64,000 nucleotides of DNA from Stemphylium vesicarium (Eukaryota; Ascomycota; Dothideomycetes; Pleosporales; Pleosporaceae). Below the pieces are notes generated by a model. That model was not told where the DNA came from and did no database searches. It worked only from the letters and a program-made list of their open reading frames with translations. The position numbers were made by a program, and so were the translations under genes. Shown here one piece after another: positions 32,649 to 44,850 of this stretch. Where the stretch lies: NCBI GenBank assembly GCA_004380135.1, contig QXCR01000050.1, positions 124,001 to 188,000 on the forward strand. Direction: 5' to 3'. The stretch's first letter is position 1; every line of letters begins with the position of its first letter.

Positions 32649-33323
32649 ATGTTCTGCCATCTGAAGCCAGGCGAGGCACCGTCTCGCAAAACACCGTCCG
32701 CACCCACCGATCCGCTCTTCGACCTACAACTAGGCTACCCCAAGTTAGCCGGTAAAATGGGTATCATGCCCGAAACCGCGATGTTCCGAAAGTTTGCCGC
32801 TTTGAACGTCAGGAACCTGCTCCACCTGTAGTCCGAGCTCATAATGCTAGAACGGCGACTCAAGATAGCGGAGCTGGAAGACGGTGCCTCAACCGACGGT
32901 GAAAAGAATCTCTACGCGCGAGACTACTTCTGCCTGAAAAAGTCAGAGTACAAAGGTCCGGATATCAAGCAACTCCATCTCGCCAGGAGAATACGAGAGG
33001 TAATCAAGGAGTACAGTAAGCGCTGTGCGACAGTGGAAAAGGGCCAAGCTAGAGCTTACACTATGCCAAACGAGGCACTAATCCAACAACAAATCATCCG
33101 TCAGATGAAAGAGCCAACCCGAATGGATCTAGATAGCATCCAGAACTTCCTCTCCAGCATGCATAGTCCGCTGCGGGGTCTCGATGCCTTCGTCTGGGGC
33201 AACGTGTTGATGTCTTCTCGCCGCACTTCAACTGAGAAACACATAGGTGCCAAAAGGCAAGATTCAGTGCATGGTTTTCGAAGCCAAGCGATGGTGAATC
33301 GGACCAAGCTTCCGAATCAGTGA
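32649..33323 (+). pseudogene. DUF6594 N-terminal half with in-frame TAG
   Basis: One frame from ATG 32649 with TAG at 32829-32831, then continuous to TGA 33321-33323. The family N-terminus 'LGYPKLAGKMGIMPETAMFR' and 'FAALNVRNLLHL' precedes the stop; 'SELIMLERRLKIAELED', 'NEALIQQQIIRQM' and 'LRGLDAFVWG' follow it. In relatives the stop site is a Gln, so CAG to TAG is likely. After 'FVWG' at about 33210 similarity to the family ends and the rest of the frame looks like random sequence. The missing C-terminal half matches the minus-strand piece at 31753-32136. Confidence 0.65.
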
Positions 33324-35514
33324 CAGAATACTGAATGGATGTGAAAATTTTCATCTTGAAAATAGTCAATCCACCCAAGAGGGATTCGGAGGTACTCAAA
33401 TACCTATCCTCATTCTCCTCAGCATGATGTAATCCCCAAGGATGTCATACACGGAGCTTCAACCACCACTATGGCGTTCGTTAACTTTTCGCTCCTTTCC
33501 CAACCACAGTGAGAGGGCGTGTAGAACTTGTTCTAAATCGATGAAATCGCAAAGATGGGATGGCTTTAGTGTGCTGGTGAGAGCCATTCTGACGGTGGGT
33601 CTCGTGTAACCATTGCCAACTACTCGCCCGCGTCCACCAAAATGGCAGTCGCTCCTCTCCAACCGCTCGATCGTATGCATGCATACTATTGCTATCATGA
33701 ATCTTCTGGCCCCAGAGCTGTTTCGCTGACCATTACGTAGCCAGTAAACAAGCAAGCGCTGCCGCCTTAGCTAGCAATGTAAACCAGCACGTAAGAAAAC
33801 CATGCTCTTGTTGCGCGATAATGTACTGATGGATACCGCTAGAATCGAGCTCAAGGCCATGGCACTCCGCCTGGACGTACGTCACGGTGCTTCTCGTACA
33901 TGAAACCCACATGCTAATGGCGTCCAACAGCTCCTCAAGGTCAACCCACTGCGCCTCCCAGTACGCACCCGCCCACAGCGGCGCCGTTAACTCCTCTCCG
34001 TAAGTTCACCGAGCTCTCGAATCCTTCCCACCCCATCGCTGACCAAGACCAGCCAATCCGAAGTCCAAAAGCGGTTGCTGCGCGGTGATGTAGCTGTAAG
34101 TACGGTATTTTCTTCTCCCCTCTCTCTCTCTCCTAATTGCGCCTCTCCTCGCATGATGCCATGCGCGATACTTTACTCCCGATGCGTATAAAGGTTTGGC
34201 GGACCTGGAGAACTTCGCAGATACACAGACAATAGCCCAAGTGGCGGGAATTAGACGATGAACGGGTAGACACGAACATCGCATTCTCGCAGCAGCCTTC
34301 CAGAGCAAAACAAAGTGAGACTCCTACGTTGTCCCACCGCTTGCGCACATGTCTTTCTCACAGAAATTCGCAGTCAGTCTGGCCACCATCCTGGCGTGCT
34401 GGTTCCAAGCCCTTCTGGAGCAAGATACTAACAGCATATAGGCCCGTCCGTCCACCTCTCTCCGATCGTTACGCCGCCATGTCGCCGCCTGGCTGGCCCA
34501 CCGCGATATCGTAAGCACCCTTCTCTTCAAACCTTGCCTACTACAACACCTTCTACAATCACCTAGCAACCGGACCTGTGAACACCCTGACGACTACATA
34601 GTCGAATGTGCCAAACCGCGATCGGATCATCACGATCTATTGAAAACAAAGTTACACATGGTAAAGATGCCATAAGTGACACCGTGGTGATGTGCAAAGA
34701 AAGAGAAGGGAGAAAGAGGGAGGAAGAAGGATATGCGGTATATGAGAACAGGAAGGGGCGCAGCGCTGCTGTCGTAACACGTATCCAGACGAATACCACA
34801 GCGGCAGCATACACCAAGCATCCCTACTGCCGTGTAGCCTGGACGCCTACAACACCCCACAAGCAACACCGCCGTCAATAAACACCGCACCGGAACCCTC
34901 CAGGTATTGCTACTACCCAACACGTTATCTGCCGAAATTTTGAATCCGGGGCCTACACGCCACCACACCGCCTTTCTCACAATCACAAGCACACAGATAA
35001 TTTTGAACCCCGACTAACCTTACTCCAGACAACCACACTCCCGAGTGTGGCTCATGTGTGTATCTACCCACCAGAAGCCGAAGCCTTAGACTAATGCAGC
35101 ATTAGATGGACTGAGATAAATACGATTTCCTATCCTCATTCTCCTCCCATCTCTCCCAGCATACGCGTGGAGTGACTGAAGTGTCCTTGTAGCCTATTGA
35201 TGAACCTCTGAGTTACCAGGTTGCTGGACTTTAATGGTATCTTGCGAGGAGAGTCGTGTCGTTCTGGTGTATTGTAGCTGTCTAGATGGCTTGCGAGGTC
35301 GCTATCCGGTGACACAGAGTACTGTTGTAGACGCCTGGGTCCACTGCTTTTTGTGATAATATATCGGTATGCAGGACTCGTCACGGGGTGAATCGAACGC
35401 CGACCGGCTGCAGCAAAGGGTATATATTATGAATGTTTAGAAGCATCTCAGATGAACTCCACGGCGACGCCACTGCGTCTTCCACGAATTGAACAACAAG
35501 CGTCACTACACACC
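33324..35514. other. Long gene-poor stretch
   Basis: About 2.2 kb. Frames of 60-120 codons on both strands (for example minus 33459-33755, minus 34630-34992, minus 35136-35384) show no domain and overlap each other. Around 35378 a GTTCGATTC-like string on the minus strand resembles a tRNA T-loop, but no stem or A-box fits. I report no gene. Confidence 0.4.
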
Positions 35515-36462
35515 CTAAAAGATCTCTTGATCATCATACGCCCTCACACTCTCCAAATGCTGCCTAACCGCCCTCGGATCCTTGCACACATGCTTACTAT
35601 CCCAGCCATCACTGCCGCCATTATGATCCGGAAACGTCGTTTCCAACCCTTCCAGACTCATATCCGCGCTGCACATGATGGCCTGGCGCATGTAGTCGAA
35701 GCAGTGAATCATGTGCCAGTGGTGGTCTTCTTCTAGCTCGTGGCCAGATGTCATGCCGGAGTATACGGCGACGACGGCGTAGAGACAGTGCAGTTGGTGC
35801 GTCATGGATGTTGTGAAGACGGTGGCGTTGGGCCAGACGATGGGCGTGGGGAGGTCGTGGTAGCTTTCGGGATCGGGGATTTGTTGGAAGCCCATGCCGA
35901 CTGTGGGGGAGATGTTAGCGAGTAGGCTCGGGCATCTGCGTCAAGGGCATGATGAGAGGGGGGACGTACTAGGCATGAGCTCGTTCCACGCTTGGAGGAC
36001 TTCGGGCTTGAAGAACTCGGAGGTGTTGTACGGGGCGAAGGTCTGGTTGATTTCGAATTTGGTGATTTGTGTGGGCACTGGAGGCGTGTTAGTAAGTCGG
36101 CACACAACACCTTTACAACTCGCATGACGCTTACTGTGAGGTCCCCAGCCTGTGATATCACCACCAACATCGTTTGCGCTTGTTGAGCGGGCTTTCCATT
36201 GTGTTGACTGTAACAGCCCCTGATCTCTTGCAAGCAACCCGATGATGATGAGCTGGAGTCCTATGACGAGGACCCATCGCAGTGCAGCGACTAGGGGCGG
36301 ACACAATATCCTTCTCTTTGACCTTGGTGTTCTATCATGATAGTCGCCTGCTGCCCACTGCTTCTCGGCCCCGACTAGGGACTCAACCTCTGTCGATGAG
36401 TCGTCATCGTTGTGATGATCGTGTGTACGGACGTCTGCGTAATGGTGTTGCGGCTTCATCAT
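35515..36462 (-). CDS. UstYa-like oxidase (DUF3328)
   Basis: Three exons, 36462-36135, 36077-35970 and 35900-35515 (introns 57 and 69 nt), all in phase, 273 residues. One transmembrane helix at ~52-78 follows a hydrophilic N-terminus. The luminal part carries both family motifs, 'HQLHC' at ~180-184 and 'HMIHC' at ~208-212, followed by a further Cys in 'AIMCSAD'. Characterised members oxidise or cyclise peptide side chains in fungal RiPP pathways (ustiloxin, cyclochlorotine); many others have no known job. The gene appears intact. No precursor gene with repeated cores was found nearby. Confidence 0.9.
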
Positions 36463-37571
36463 GTCGTGTTATTAAGGATTGACGCCAGGTCAGTGTTGAA
36501 GGTAGGTATTAGAAGCGAAGAGTGAGCACAGCTGAGGAGCCAAAGGCAGCAGCGACTGTCATAACACATGTATTCATACCCCCAAACATGCCAGCCCACA
36601 CCGAAACGATTCCATGGTCGTGTTTGGTCTCATATGCCATCGCCACCTTCGTCATGCGCCGGAGACAACTCGATGGGCAATTGTAAGCGCGATGTGAAGC
36701 TCTTGAAACACCATTTCGATTGTGTCATGTTCGGGCTAAGCCGTGTTTCGTTAGCTGTCCGAGGCGAAACGGGCGATGAATCGCCAAGAGTAAGAGGCTA
36801 TCTTGCGTTCCGCACGAAGCGAGGATAGCGTGAAACCCAATCTAAACGTCGCTCGCGGATGCTTGGGTTAATGGCATTCGAGATTTCCTGGTGATTGTAG
36901 TTGATTCTGGGTTCTGTCGCCTTCTCATCTCGAATTCGCTGCCCACATGTGACGAATGGAAACGAGTAAACTGCGAACATCTCAGTCGTGTTTTCATTAA
37001 AGAATGAAGACAGTAATGAACTGCTTTGATCAAAACGTTCCGTCGGATGATACAAGATGGCCTTGCTGGAGAAGAAGATAAAGAAAGACAAAAGAATATA
37101 GAGGGTTGAGAGGCTGCTGCAGTCCCTGAGTCGGTTGGAATATTGGAATTTCATACAAATGAGTGTGCGTGTGCGCTCAGCCAGGCTCGTCCCGTCACGC
37201 TTCGAGAGTGAGCCGAACCACGCTCGGGTCTAAAAAGTGAGTTTGACATGACACCTGTACGTGCAGCTGTAGCCGTAGCCATGTGGTTGACTTCACTACA
37301 ACTGCGTACGACCAAATTCCACGGGTTGTGAAAACAATGGCCTACATCAGACACAACGTTGAAACAGGGGGATTTACTATAGCGCATACTAACGCGGAAT
37401 TCCAAAGACGCATCTGATGGGGCTTGTCTTGATGCTCGAGGCGAAAAATGCCGATGATACCTAGGAGTGTACGGGCAGTCGCGAGGCGCCTGTCCAATCA
37501 GGCGAGCACACCTCCATCCAGCGAACGCTTGACAGGCTTTTCAGGCGACTTGAAGGCAGGCACGACTGCGC
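36463..37571. other. Intergenic stretch
   Basis: About 1.1 kb upstream of the UstYa-like gene. Minus-strand frames 36798-37154 and 37151-37405 have no motif. I looked here for a repeated peptide precursor and found none. Confidence 0.4.
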
Positions 37572-38422
37572 TCAGCGTCTGACGCACAGATCGCTTCGAA
37601 TGACCCATTTCTCGCCATCGGTGACTTCGCGCCCCTCGTGCAGCATGCAGTCTGCGCCATGTCGATGCAGCAACGCAAGTCCGACTTCAAGCCCTACCAC
37701 AAACGGCTCGGGTGCTGGGTCTCTTCTCTTCTTGGGCGGATCTGGATAGAAGACTGTCTCTCCGCCGATGCATCCCGTCGCCGGGGAGGTGAGGTAAAGC
37801 AGCAAGGTCCAGGTAGTGCGAGTCTGGACAGGCGGCGACCCAGGGATGGTCACGTTATTAGAATCATCATCTACATTTGTTAGTGCAATTCACATCAGTT
37901 CCGTATTGTGACTGGTGAAGAATGAATGAGTAGTCATAACATACAATGTCGGTCGAAGAACTGGCCCTTGGTGTAACGATAGATTCGAATGTTGGGATTG
38001 AGGCCCACGACGTCGCCGCCCCACAGTTCCTTCCGCTGGTCGTCGTCCAGACCCAGGGCACCTTCTTCTGCAGCGCCGGTCAACAGCCTCTTGAGCGCAG
38101 TCTCGCTCCATAGCCTCTCGGCAAAAGCCGGGTCATCGACCTGGAAGCGGTCGTTTACTCGTACCGCGTCGCCCTTCTTCGGCTTTCCAGGCGTCGTGGT
38201 CAATGGGAGCGAAGACAAGAATGAGACATACGTCTTGCACAGTGACGCGGTCCACAAGTTGGGAATGGTGACAATATGCCCTGGGAGGACTTCATCTAGC
38301 GCCACGTCTTCGGCTGGAACGAGTGGAGTGAAAGCGGGCCAATTCGGGGGCTTCTGCACTTGCTGAGATGCTGCAGCAGGTTTGCTGGATGCACAAGGCT
38401 GGACTTTTTTCTTGGGGGCCAT
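37572..38422 (-). CDS. 2-oxoglutarate/Fe(II) dioxygenase, prolyl 4-hydroxylase type
   Basis: Two exons, 38422-37945 and 37870-37572 (74-nt intron), 258 residues. The double-stranded beta-helix core is clear: 'IRIYRYTKGQFFDRH' with 'YDDSNNV' across the intron gives the first iron ligands (His and Asp), and 'LLHRHGADCMLHEG' the distal His, followed by 'GEKWVIRSDL' with the 2-oxoglutarate-binding Arg. A basic, Lys/Pro/Gln-rich N-terminus of ~40 residues precedes it and there is no signal peptide, so it acts in the cytosol or nucleus. It probably hydroxylates a protein proline or similar; the substrate is unknown. Confidence 0.85.
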
Positions 38423-38707
38423 GTCGCTGGTACGATGTGATGGCTCTAACGTTCGGGTGAGGTGAGCAGCTTGACGACACTGTAATTGGTCTCAAGTGCA
38501 CATTCCTGGACGAAAGGGTTCTCTGGCTCTTTCCCAGTTGAGGGTACGTAGCAAATCGCCGCATTCACCTCAGGGTCTCAGTCTCTAAGTCTCTCTCACC
38601 CTCAAAGCAGGCCGACCGCTACTTTGTTTTCTTTCTCTTGTCTGGCAATCGCCTCGCTTTTCTCCCTTCTCTCGGCTCCTGTAGCACTCGAGCGTGATTT
38701 ACTCACA

Positions 38708-41700
38708 ATGGCGACGATAGCACAGGTGGCGGCGCCCAGCTCGCAATTGCGACAGGATCCCTCACTTGAACAAGGCGGGGTGTTGAACGACTACTCATGG
38801 CCAATGCCATCGGGCGGTCGCAGCCAAGACCCACGTGCAGCATTAGACCCGGCGCAAGCCTCTCACGGGCAGCCTCGACCGACATCCTCCGAAGACACCA
38901 ACGGGCTGCGACAGCACGACGAGGGCACTTTACGACAAGGAAATCCCTTTGACGCAGGCTTGATTGCCCCCTTTGACTTTTGCTTCTTGCGTATGTATTG
39001 CGCGACATCCGGGCGCGGCTTGCTGGGCGAAAAACAAGCGCGCCGCTAACCATCTGCAGAGGGCGGCGGCATCTTCCACTCGCACCAAAACCTCGACCTT
39101 CACACCCCCAGCAACTACGCATTCCTCGAAGATGGCGGCGGCAGCATGGCCGTAGCCCCTTCCAGCGAGCAGCAACAACATGTCATCCCCAAACATGACC
39201 CTTCCATCCCGACCCCATCGCCTCCTACCGAACAGCGCGTTCCCGATATGGCTGCCGCGACCAGCGATGCGTCGGCCATGCCTGCCCTCGGCGGCGAGAA
39301 CGCACCTGCCGACGCCAACGTGATGGACAACAACCTCACCAACGGACTTCCTCCTCTCGGCGACGCAATCAACTTTGCGCAATCAGGCGACATAGGCGGC
39401 GCTGAGATGGCCGCCATGCCGATGGAAATGGCCTCTGCCTTCCCGCCCATGGAGACCTTCATGCCGCCCACGACCAACGAGCGCCTCACGGCTTTTGCGC
39501 GTTTGCGCTTCGACGACGGCTCCTACTACATGCACACGTACCAGATCACCCTGGGGCGCAACATCCATCTCGCCCACAGAGACATGAAGCGCCTCATCAA
39601 GGCCGAGGCGCTGCACGCAAAGGGCCACACAAAGGCGGCCGAGGAATATCTTAAGGGAAAGAAGGACAAGAAGAAGAAGCGCGACCGGCGCGGGGCTCGC
39701 AGCGTCATTTCCGAGAAGGGCGGTATCGTCAACGTGCCCATCGAGTCCATGCCCATGGAATACCAGCAACGGCGTCAAAGCAATGCATCGCATTCTCTCA
39801 GCTCAAACTCCCACCCGACCGGTGAGTCAGCCGAAGAAAAGCCTGCCGACCGAGCCCCGCAGGACATGCTCATGCAGGCCTTTCCCGAGGTGCCTGCCCA
39901 GTTCGACGGCCATGTACCCGAAGACCCGAACGATTGCCCCTTCGTACCTATACACCCGCAGCAGATCATCGCAAAGACCGGCTCTCTGGGGCCAAAGGGA
40001 ATATCGCGCGAGCACGCCAAGATCTTCTTCGACTTCGGCGCGGGCCATTTCTGTATACACGTTTTGGGCAACAATGGCCTGCATCACGAGGGAGAGTTCT
40101 ACCCACGAGGTGAAACCGTGCCTCTGGACCATGGTGATCATTTGCTTATTGGGGCTGTCAACATCCACTTCTACCTACCCGACGTCGCACTTACTGAGCA
40201 GCAGCGTCATCGTCAGGAGTCGGGCTCGCGTCCTATGAGCTTCTCATTTGAGAACGGCAACGGTCAGCTGGAGAGCGACGAGCACATCAGTTCCGAGAGC
40301 GAGGATCAACAGAGCGTCAACCCGCGCCACGTCTACTACCACCATCCCGTGAGCGAAAGCGACGATGACGACGGGTTGGCGGACGAGGAAATGGACGACT
40401 ACGAAGAGCCTGTTCCCAAGCCACGACAGAAGACGAGTCTGAAGCTCAAGATCAAGAATCTGCCCCCGGCTTCGACCTCCAAGCACAACAAGAAGGCGCA
40501 CAAGAGGAAACATCATCACCGGGAGCTCACACCCGAGGAACCTCCGTCGAAGAAGGTCAAGATCAAAGTCAAAGACGCGGTCAAGACCAACGAACCAGCT
40601 CGCGAACCCGCCAAGGAACCGAAGGCACCCAAGGAGCGCAGAGAATCGAAAGAGCAGCGCGAACCGAAAGAAAAGGAGGTTGCGCCACCTAAGGCACCAC
40701 CGGAACCCAAGGAGCCCAGAGAGCCCAAAGACAAGGGTAAAGCGCCAGCAAAGACTCCAGCGAAGACACCGGCGAAAGCCCCAGCGAAGACGCCAGTCAA
40801 GAGCGAGACTCCGGTAGAAGAGTCTGTAAAGGATATTCCCATGGCTGCGAAGCCTGAGCAGCCGAGCAGACCTCCACCCAACGACAGTCCGCCACTACTG
40901 CGCAAACCACATGAAGGTGAACTCGAAGCTGGAGATGTCGAGGGCCTCATCACAGCAGAAATGGCCAAACTGCACAGCTTGCCGGCAAGCCTCATCGGAC
41001 ACGTCGTTGAAAAACGAAAGGGCCCCGGCAGGCCGCCAAAGGATGGCGTCATGTCAAAACGTCAGCGAGCTCAGCTCATCAAGCAAGCTAAGGACATTGA
41101 CAGAGCTAGGGCCGCTGGAATCGATCCGGCTGATATTCCCATTCCGACTATCAAGCCCAAGGCGCCCAAGCGGAAAGAATCAAACGCCGGCGAGGGAGAG
41201 GACGGGGGTATCATGGAAACGACTGAGCAGGGCGATGGACTATTGTCCGGCCTTCAAAAGCAAGCCAAGCCAATTAGGCCACCCCGAACACCTTCACCTG
41301 AAATGCGCATCGAGGACTACACCGAAGAGCAGCTACAGCGTCCTACTGCAAACTACGTGGTCCTCATCCATGAAGCCATTTCCTCGTCTCCTACTGGCCA
41401 GATGAACCTTCAGTCAATCTACACCTACATTGAGCGAAAATACCCATGGTACAAGTTCAAAACAACCACAAGCGGTTGGCAGTCGAGTGTGCGTCATAAT
41501 CTTGGTCAGCACGATGCCTTTATGAAGGGCGACAAAGAAGGCAAGGGATACCTCTGGCGTATTAACCCTGACGTCTCGATCGAGAAGGAGCGAAGGAAGA
41601 GACAAGCTAGCCCTCCCCTCAGTCACGCTCCGCGACCGCAGTACTATCAGCCTCCGAACGGCTACCCGCCTTACCATCAACCCGGATATCCATACCATCC

Positions 41701-42928
41701 GGGCATGTCTCATGCGATGCCACAGGCTCCTCCCAGGCTGCCTCCAAGCTTGGCACAGCCTCGTCTCCCTCCGAGCATGGCTCGTAGCGAAGGCAACGCT
41801 GCTGCACCGAGTGCGCCACAAAACGCCCCTCACCCTTCGCCATATGCATCTCCTTGGGGCGGCGGCAATACAGCTGGCAGTCCACCAGCTCCGAATCCCC
41901 CGCGACCGTACCCACAGCCCAACTCACAGACACCGCCTGTAAGCTCAGCAGCTGGATCAAGCGGACAGTATGGCGTTTTGTTCCCCACGGCAGCCCCGCA
42001 GCAGTCGCCATACAGTGGACCCTCAGCACCGAGTCCTTATGGCGGGCCGTATGCTACAGCTGGTGCCAGTCCTTACGGGCCAGCGCTGCCTCGCCCCTAC
42101 CCAACATACCCTTCTGGTGGTCAGCAATCGAATGCACCTCCCGCGTCTCCTGCACAGCGCAATGCGTCACCGTATGGGCCGCCGCCGTCCCAGTGTCCAC
42201 CGCAACAAAATGCTTCAAATGAGGGCTCCGCCCCGCATCCTTCAGGGCGGTACCCTATCGGTGTGCATCCGGATCTCATTCGCCAGCTTGAGGCGTACCG
42301 CCTTGTATATCTGGAGAAGAGACCAGGGCCCGATGAGCAGAAGAAGGTGGACAATGCTATTAGGGCTTGCGTAGATAGGACCGTTCCCGAGGCGACTTTG
42401 ACGGAGCCAGAACGAAAGCTACTGGAATCCATCTGCGGGGTAGCGAGCATCAACAAGCACGTCAACAGAGCGCCCGCCGTCAAACCAGAGGATACGCCAG
42501 TGACCGTGCCAGCGACCGCAGCAGGTACAGCAGCAGCTATCGCAGCGGACGCTGCTGCAAATACTTTGGCTCAGCAACAACACCAACAGACTGCCGAACA
42601 GCCCAGACCTGCAACTGGCACAGCGTCACCAGCCCCAACACGAGAGAACAGCGAGCCGCACAAATTCACGCCCAACATGACAGGCGCATCGCCAGCCCCT
42701 CCTGCTACAGCGCCACCGCCGCCAACTACAACAACACCGGCACCCGTCATGGCGCCATCGCATCGTCCAAGTGTCGAGCCCATCACCCCTGTCCCTGGCT
42801 CTCCAGCTGTCCAAAGCGGCACCCCGCTACGTCGTCCGATGACCGAGTTGACGGCAGACAGTCCGCCCACTGCCGACTCAACAAAGGTTGAGGAGCAGCA
42901 AGATGATGAGGTACAGAAAGTAGAGTAG
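38708..42928 (+). CDS. FHA-forkhead transcription factor, Fhl1-like
   Basis: Two exons, 38708-38990 and 39060-42928 (69-nt intron, GTATGT/CTAAC/CAG), 1383 residues. A split FHA domain spans ~239-469: 'RLRFDDGSYYMHTYQITLGR' begins it, then a Lys-rich insertion, and 'SLGPKGISREHAKIFFD' with 'LLIGAVNIHFYL' completes it. A Lys/Pro repeat (Ala-Lys-Thr-Pro units, 40741-40800) precedes a forkhead domain at ~853-938 with 'GWQSSVRHNLGQHDAF' and 'GKGYLWRINPD'. Its first helix lacks the usual Lys-Pro-Pro-Tyr-Ser-Tyr. The C-terminal third is Pro/Gln/Ala-rich. FHA plus forkhead with a large FHA insertion is the layout of yeast Fhl1, which controls ribosomal-protein genes; that role here is inference. Confidence 0.85.
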
Positions 42929-43710
42929 GACTGCTTCGCTCTAGGTGCCTCTACAATGTTTTGCATGCCGGCATATCCTCTTTCCCTCTTCTACTTGATT
43001 TCATAGCACACCACACCCCCAAAAACGAGCGTCGTGAGCATTTTGGCTTTGGTGTTCTCATCTTGGGGTGTTTGTTTTCCTTCGCGATACCCATCTCAGC
43101 GTAGCGAGCTCGGTTGGGGACATTTGTTCATTGCTGGTGTTTTTTTTTGTGGGGCTTTCGGCCAAAAAATCGGGGATACGGATATCTAAAAGTGAGGTTT
43201 TATTTGCGAATATGCGTTATGGTATACATGACTTTCTCTCCCTCCATTATGAGCGCGTAGATGGTATAGCTAGCTAGTTAGGTAGCTTCCCCGTCTGTAA
43301 GGATGGGTGCCTTCGACATCAAGGCAGTCATGAGTGTCGATGAAATGCAATGCAACATATACATTCGTCACGTCAAAATACGGTTGTGTGAAGAACAGTG
43401 AAACGTGAATGCGGCCGGTGTTGCAAGGTATAAATATTCCCAACTGTTCCCTGACTGCTTTGCACACGGCTCATAGCAGAGGTCAAGTATGGGCGCAATG
43501 GAACATGGACATGTCAAACACAAAACCCAGATGCCGCGCAAATTACATGTGAGGAAAAAGACAAGAAGCTGAAGCCCAAGATGTTGTCGCTTCGGATCAT
43601 TATCGCCGTACGCCTGAAGACCGCTCCCCACTCGCGATCGCTATGCCCAAGCCTGCATCGTGCATGTGTCGTGCATGTGCCGTCGAATATGTCGATTCGG
43701 GCACTTCAGC
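42929..43710. other. Convergent 3' region
   Basis: 3' ends of the forkhead gene and the minus-strand SNF7 gene. It has a T-run near 43140 and no supported coding frame. Confidence 0.45.
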
Positions 43711-44496
43711 TTACATGGCCATCTCGGCTTGCAGCTTCCGCAACTCTTCCTCTTCGTCGTCTTCCTCGACCCGCTGTGGCGCCTTGGGGTTGGTATTGGG
43801 TGCCTGTGGTAACTTCTGGCTCGACGGGGCGTCGTGAATGGGTACATTGCCCGTGTTGAGCATCTGCTCATCGAGCTTCTCTTGTTGTAGTTCTGCGAGT
43901 TCCTCGTCCAGCTCGTCTTCGTCGATGCCGTTGGAGGCGACACCCGAGGTGATGGCTTCGCTGATTTCTTCGCCGATGGCGTGTTGTTCGCGGAGGTCCT
44001 CCCTGCGCATTTTGTTAGCATGTGGCATTGTGTAAAGAGGGTTTCAGGGGTAACGTACATGACGTTGTCGACGTTGTCGATGGTCAGGCCGGCGTGTATC
44101 TGCTTCATGGCGGATCCGGCGTTTTTCATAGCATCCAGCGTCTCCTTGTTGATGTTGGCTGTTTCGATGGAGTGGATTTCTCGTTCTAGCGTCATAATTT
44201 GCGAGCTCGTCTGCTCGAGGGAGTGCTCAAACTGCTTCTTTCGCCGTAACGCCGACTTGGCAGCTGTGACGGCTGTTAGTGATGCCACCAGAAGTCATAA
44301 TCGAGGGAAGCGTACCTTGCTTGTTGCCTGAAACGTGTTTTCGCGCAAGTGCATCCTGCTCGTCCATTTGGTTTTGCAGATGTTTCTCCCTCTTGTTCAG
44401 CATCTCAAGTTGGCCGCGAAGCTGTAGGATGGCTTTCTTGGGCGCCTCCTTCTTCGCCTGGCCACCGCCAAACCAGCCCAGGCCCCAGCCGCTCAT
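43711..44496 (-). CDS. snf7: ESCRT-III subunit Snf7/Vps32
   Basis: Three exons, 44496-44316, 44272-44059 and 44002-43711 (introns 43 and 56 nt), 228 residues, the usual length of the family. N-terminal 'MSGWGLGWFGGG' is the membrane-inserting helix region, followed by the basic helical core ('AILQLRGQLEMLNKREKHL', 'ALRRKKQFEHSLEQTSSQI', 'ANINKETLDAMKNAG'). The acidic C-terminus ('EDELDEELAELQQEKLDEQ', then 'EELRKLQAEMAM') holds the MIM-type helix bound by Vps4. It polymerises on endosomes to bud vesicles inward and in fungi also takes part in ambient-pH signalling. It shares a 354-bp divergent promoter with TEN1. Confidence 0.93.
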
Positions 44497-44850
44497 TTTC
44501 GTGTAGTACTGTATATATAGATCAGCTTTGCTCTTATCAGACGGTTCTATCGCAGGGCAATGCACGCATGTCGGGTGGCTATCAGGGAGTGGGATGGCGG
44601 GGCTGCGGGGTGGTTCGCGACTTTGACGTACTGTGTGGAGATGCGGAGAGCGCTGGAGTAGTTGTAGGATATGTGTATGCGCGGGTAGTTGCAGTGCGGG
44701 AGTCGTGGTGGTGAAGTGTTTAGAAAGGTGCCTGGCCGGTCATGAATCGGGCCTGGATGCACGAGGGTATGATGTCGTCCGCGCTAAGCTTGGCACGTGC
44801 ACTCACGGACCCCGGCCATAGATTCCACCGCTTTCTGCCTGTTCACCACC
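44497..44850. promoter_or_regulatory. Bidirectional promoter region, SNF7 / TEN1
   Basis: The 354 nt between the divergent start codons of SNF7 (minus) and TEN1 (plus). No gene frame fits. No TATA box is evident; the region must serve both housekeeping genes. Confidence 0.5.

Noticed and set aside
35360..35400. T-loop-like GTTCGATTC, possible tRNA on minus strand
   Set aside because: The flanking bases do not pair into a T-stem or acceptor stem.
35515..38422. RiPP cluster from UstYa plus dioxygenase
   Set aside because: The dioxygenase is of a general prolyl-hydroxylase type and no precursor with repeated cores is present.
39115..42966. Long minus-strand frames inside the forkhead gene
   Set aside because: Antisense shadows of a GC-rich coding exon.
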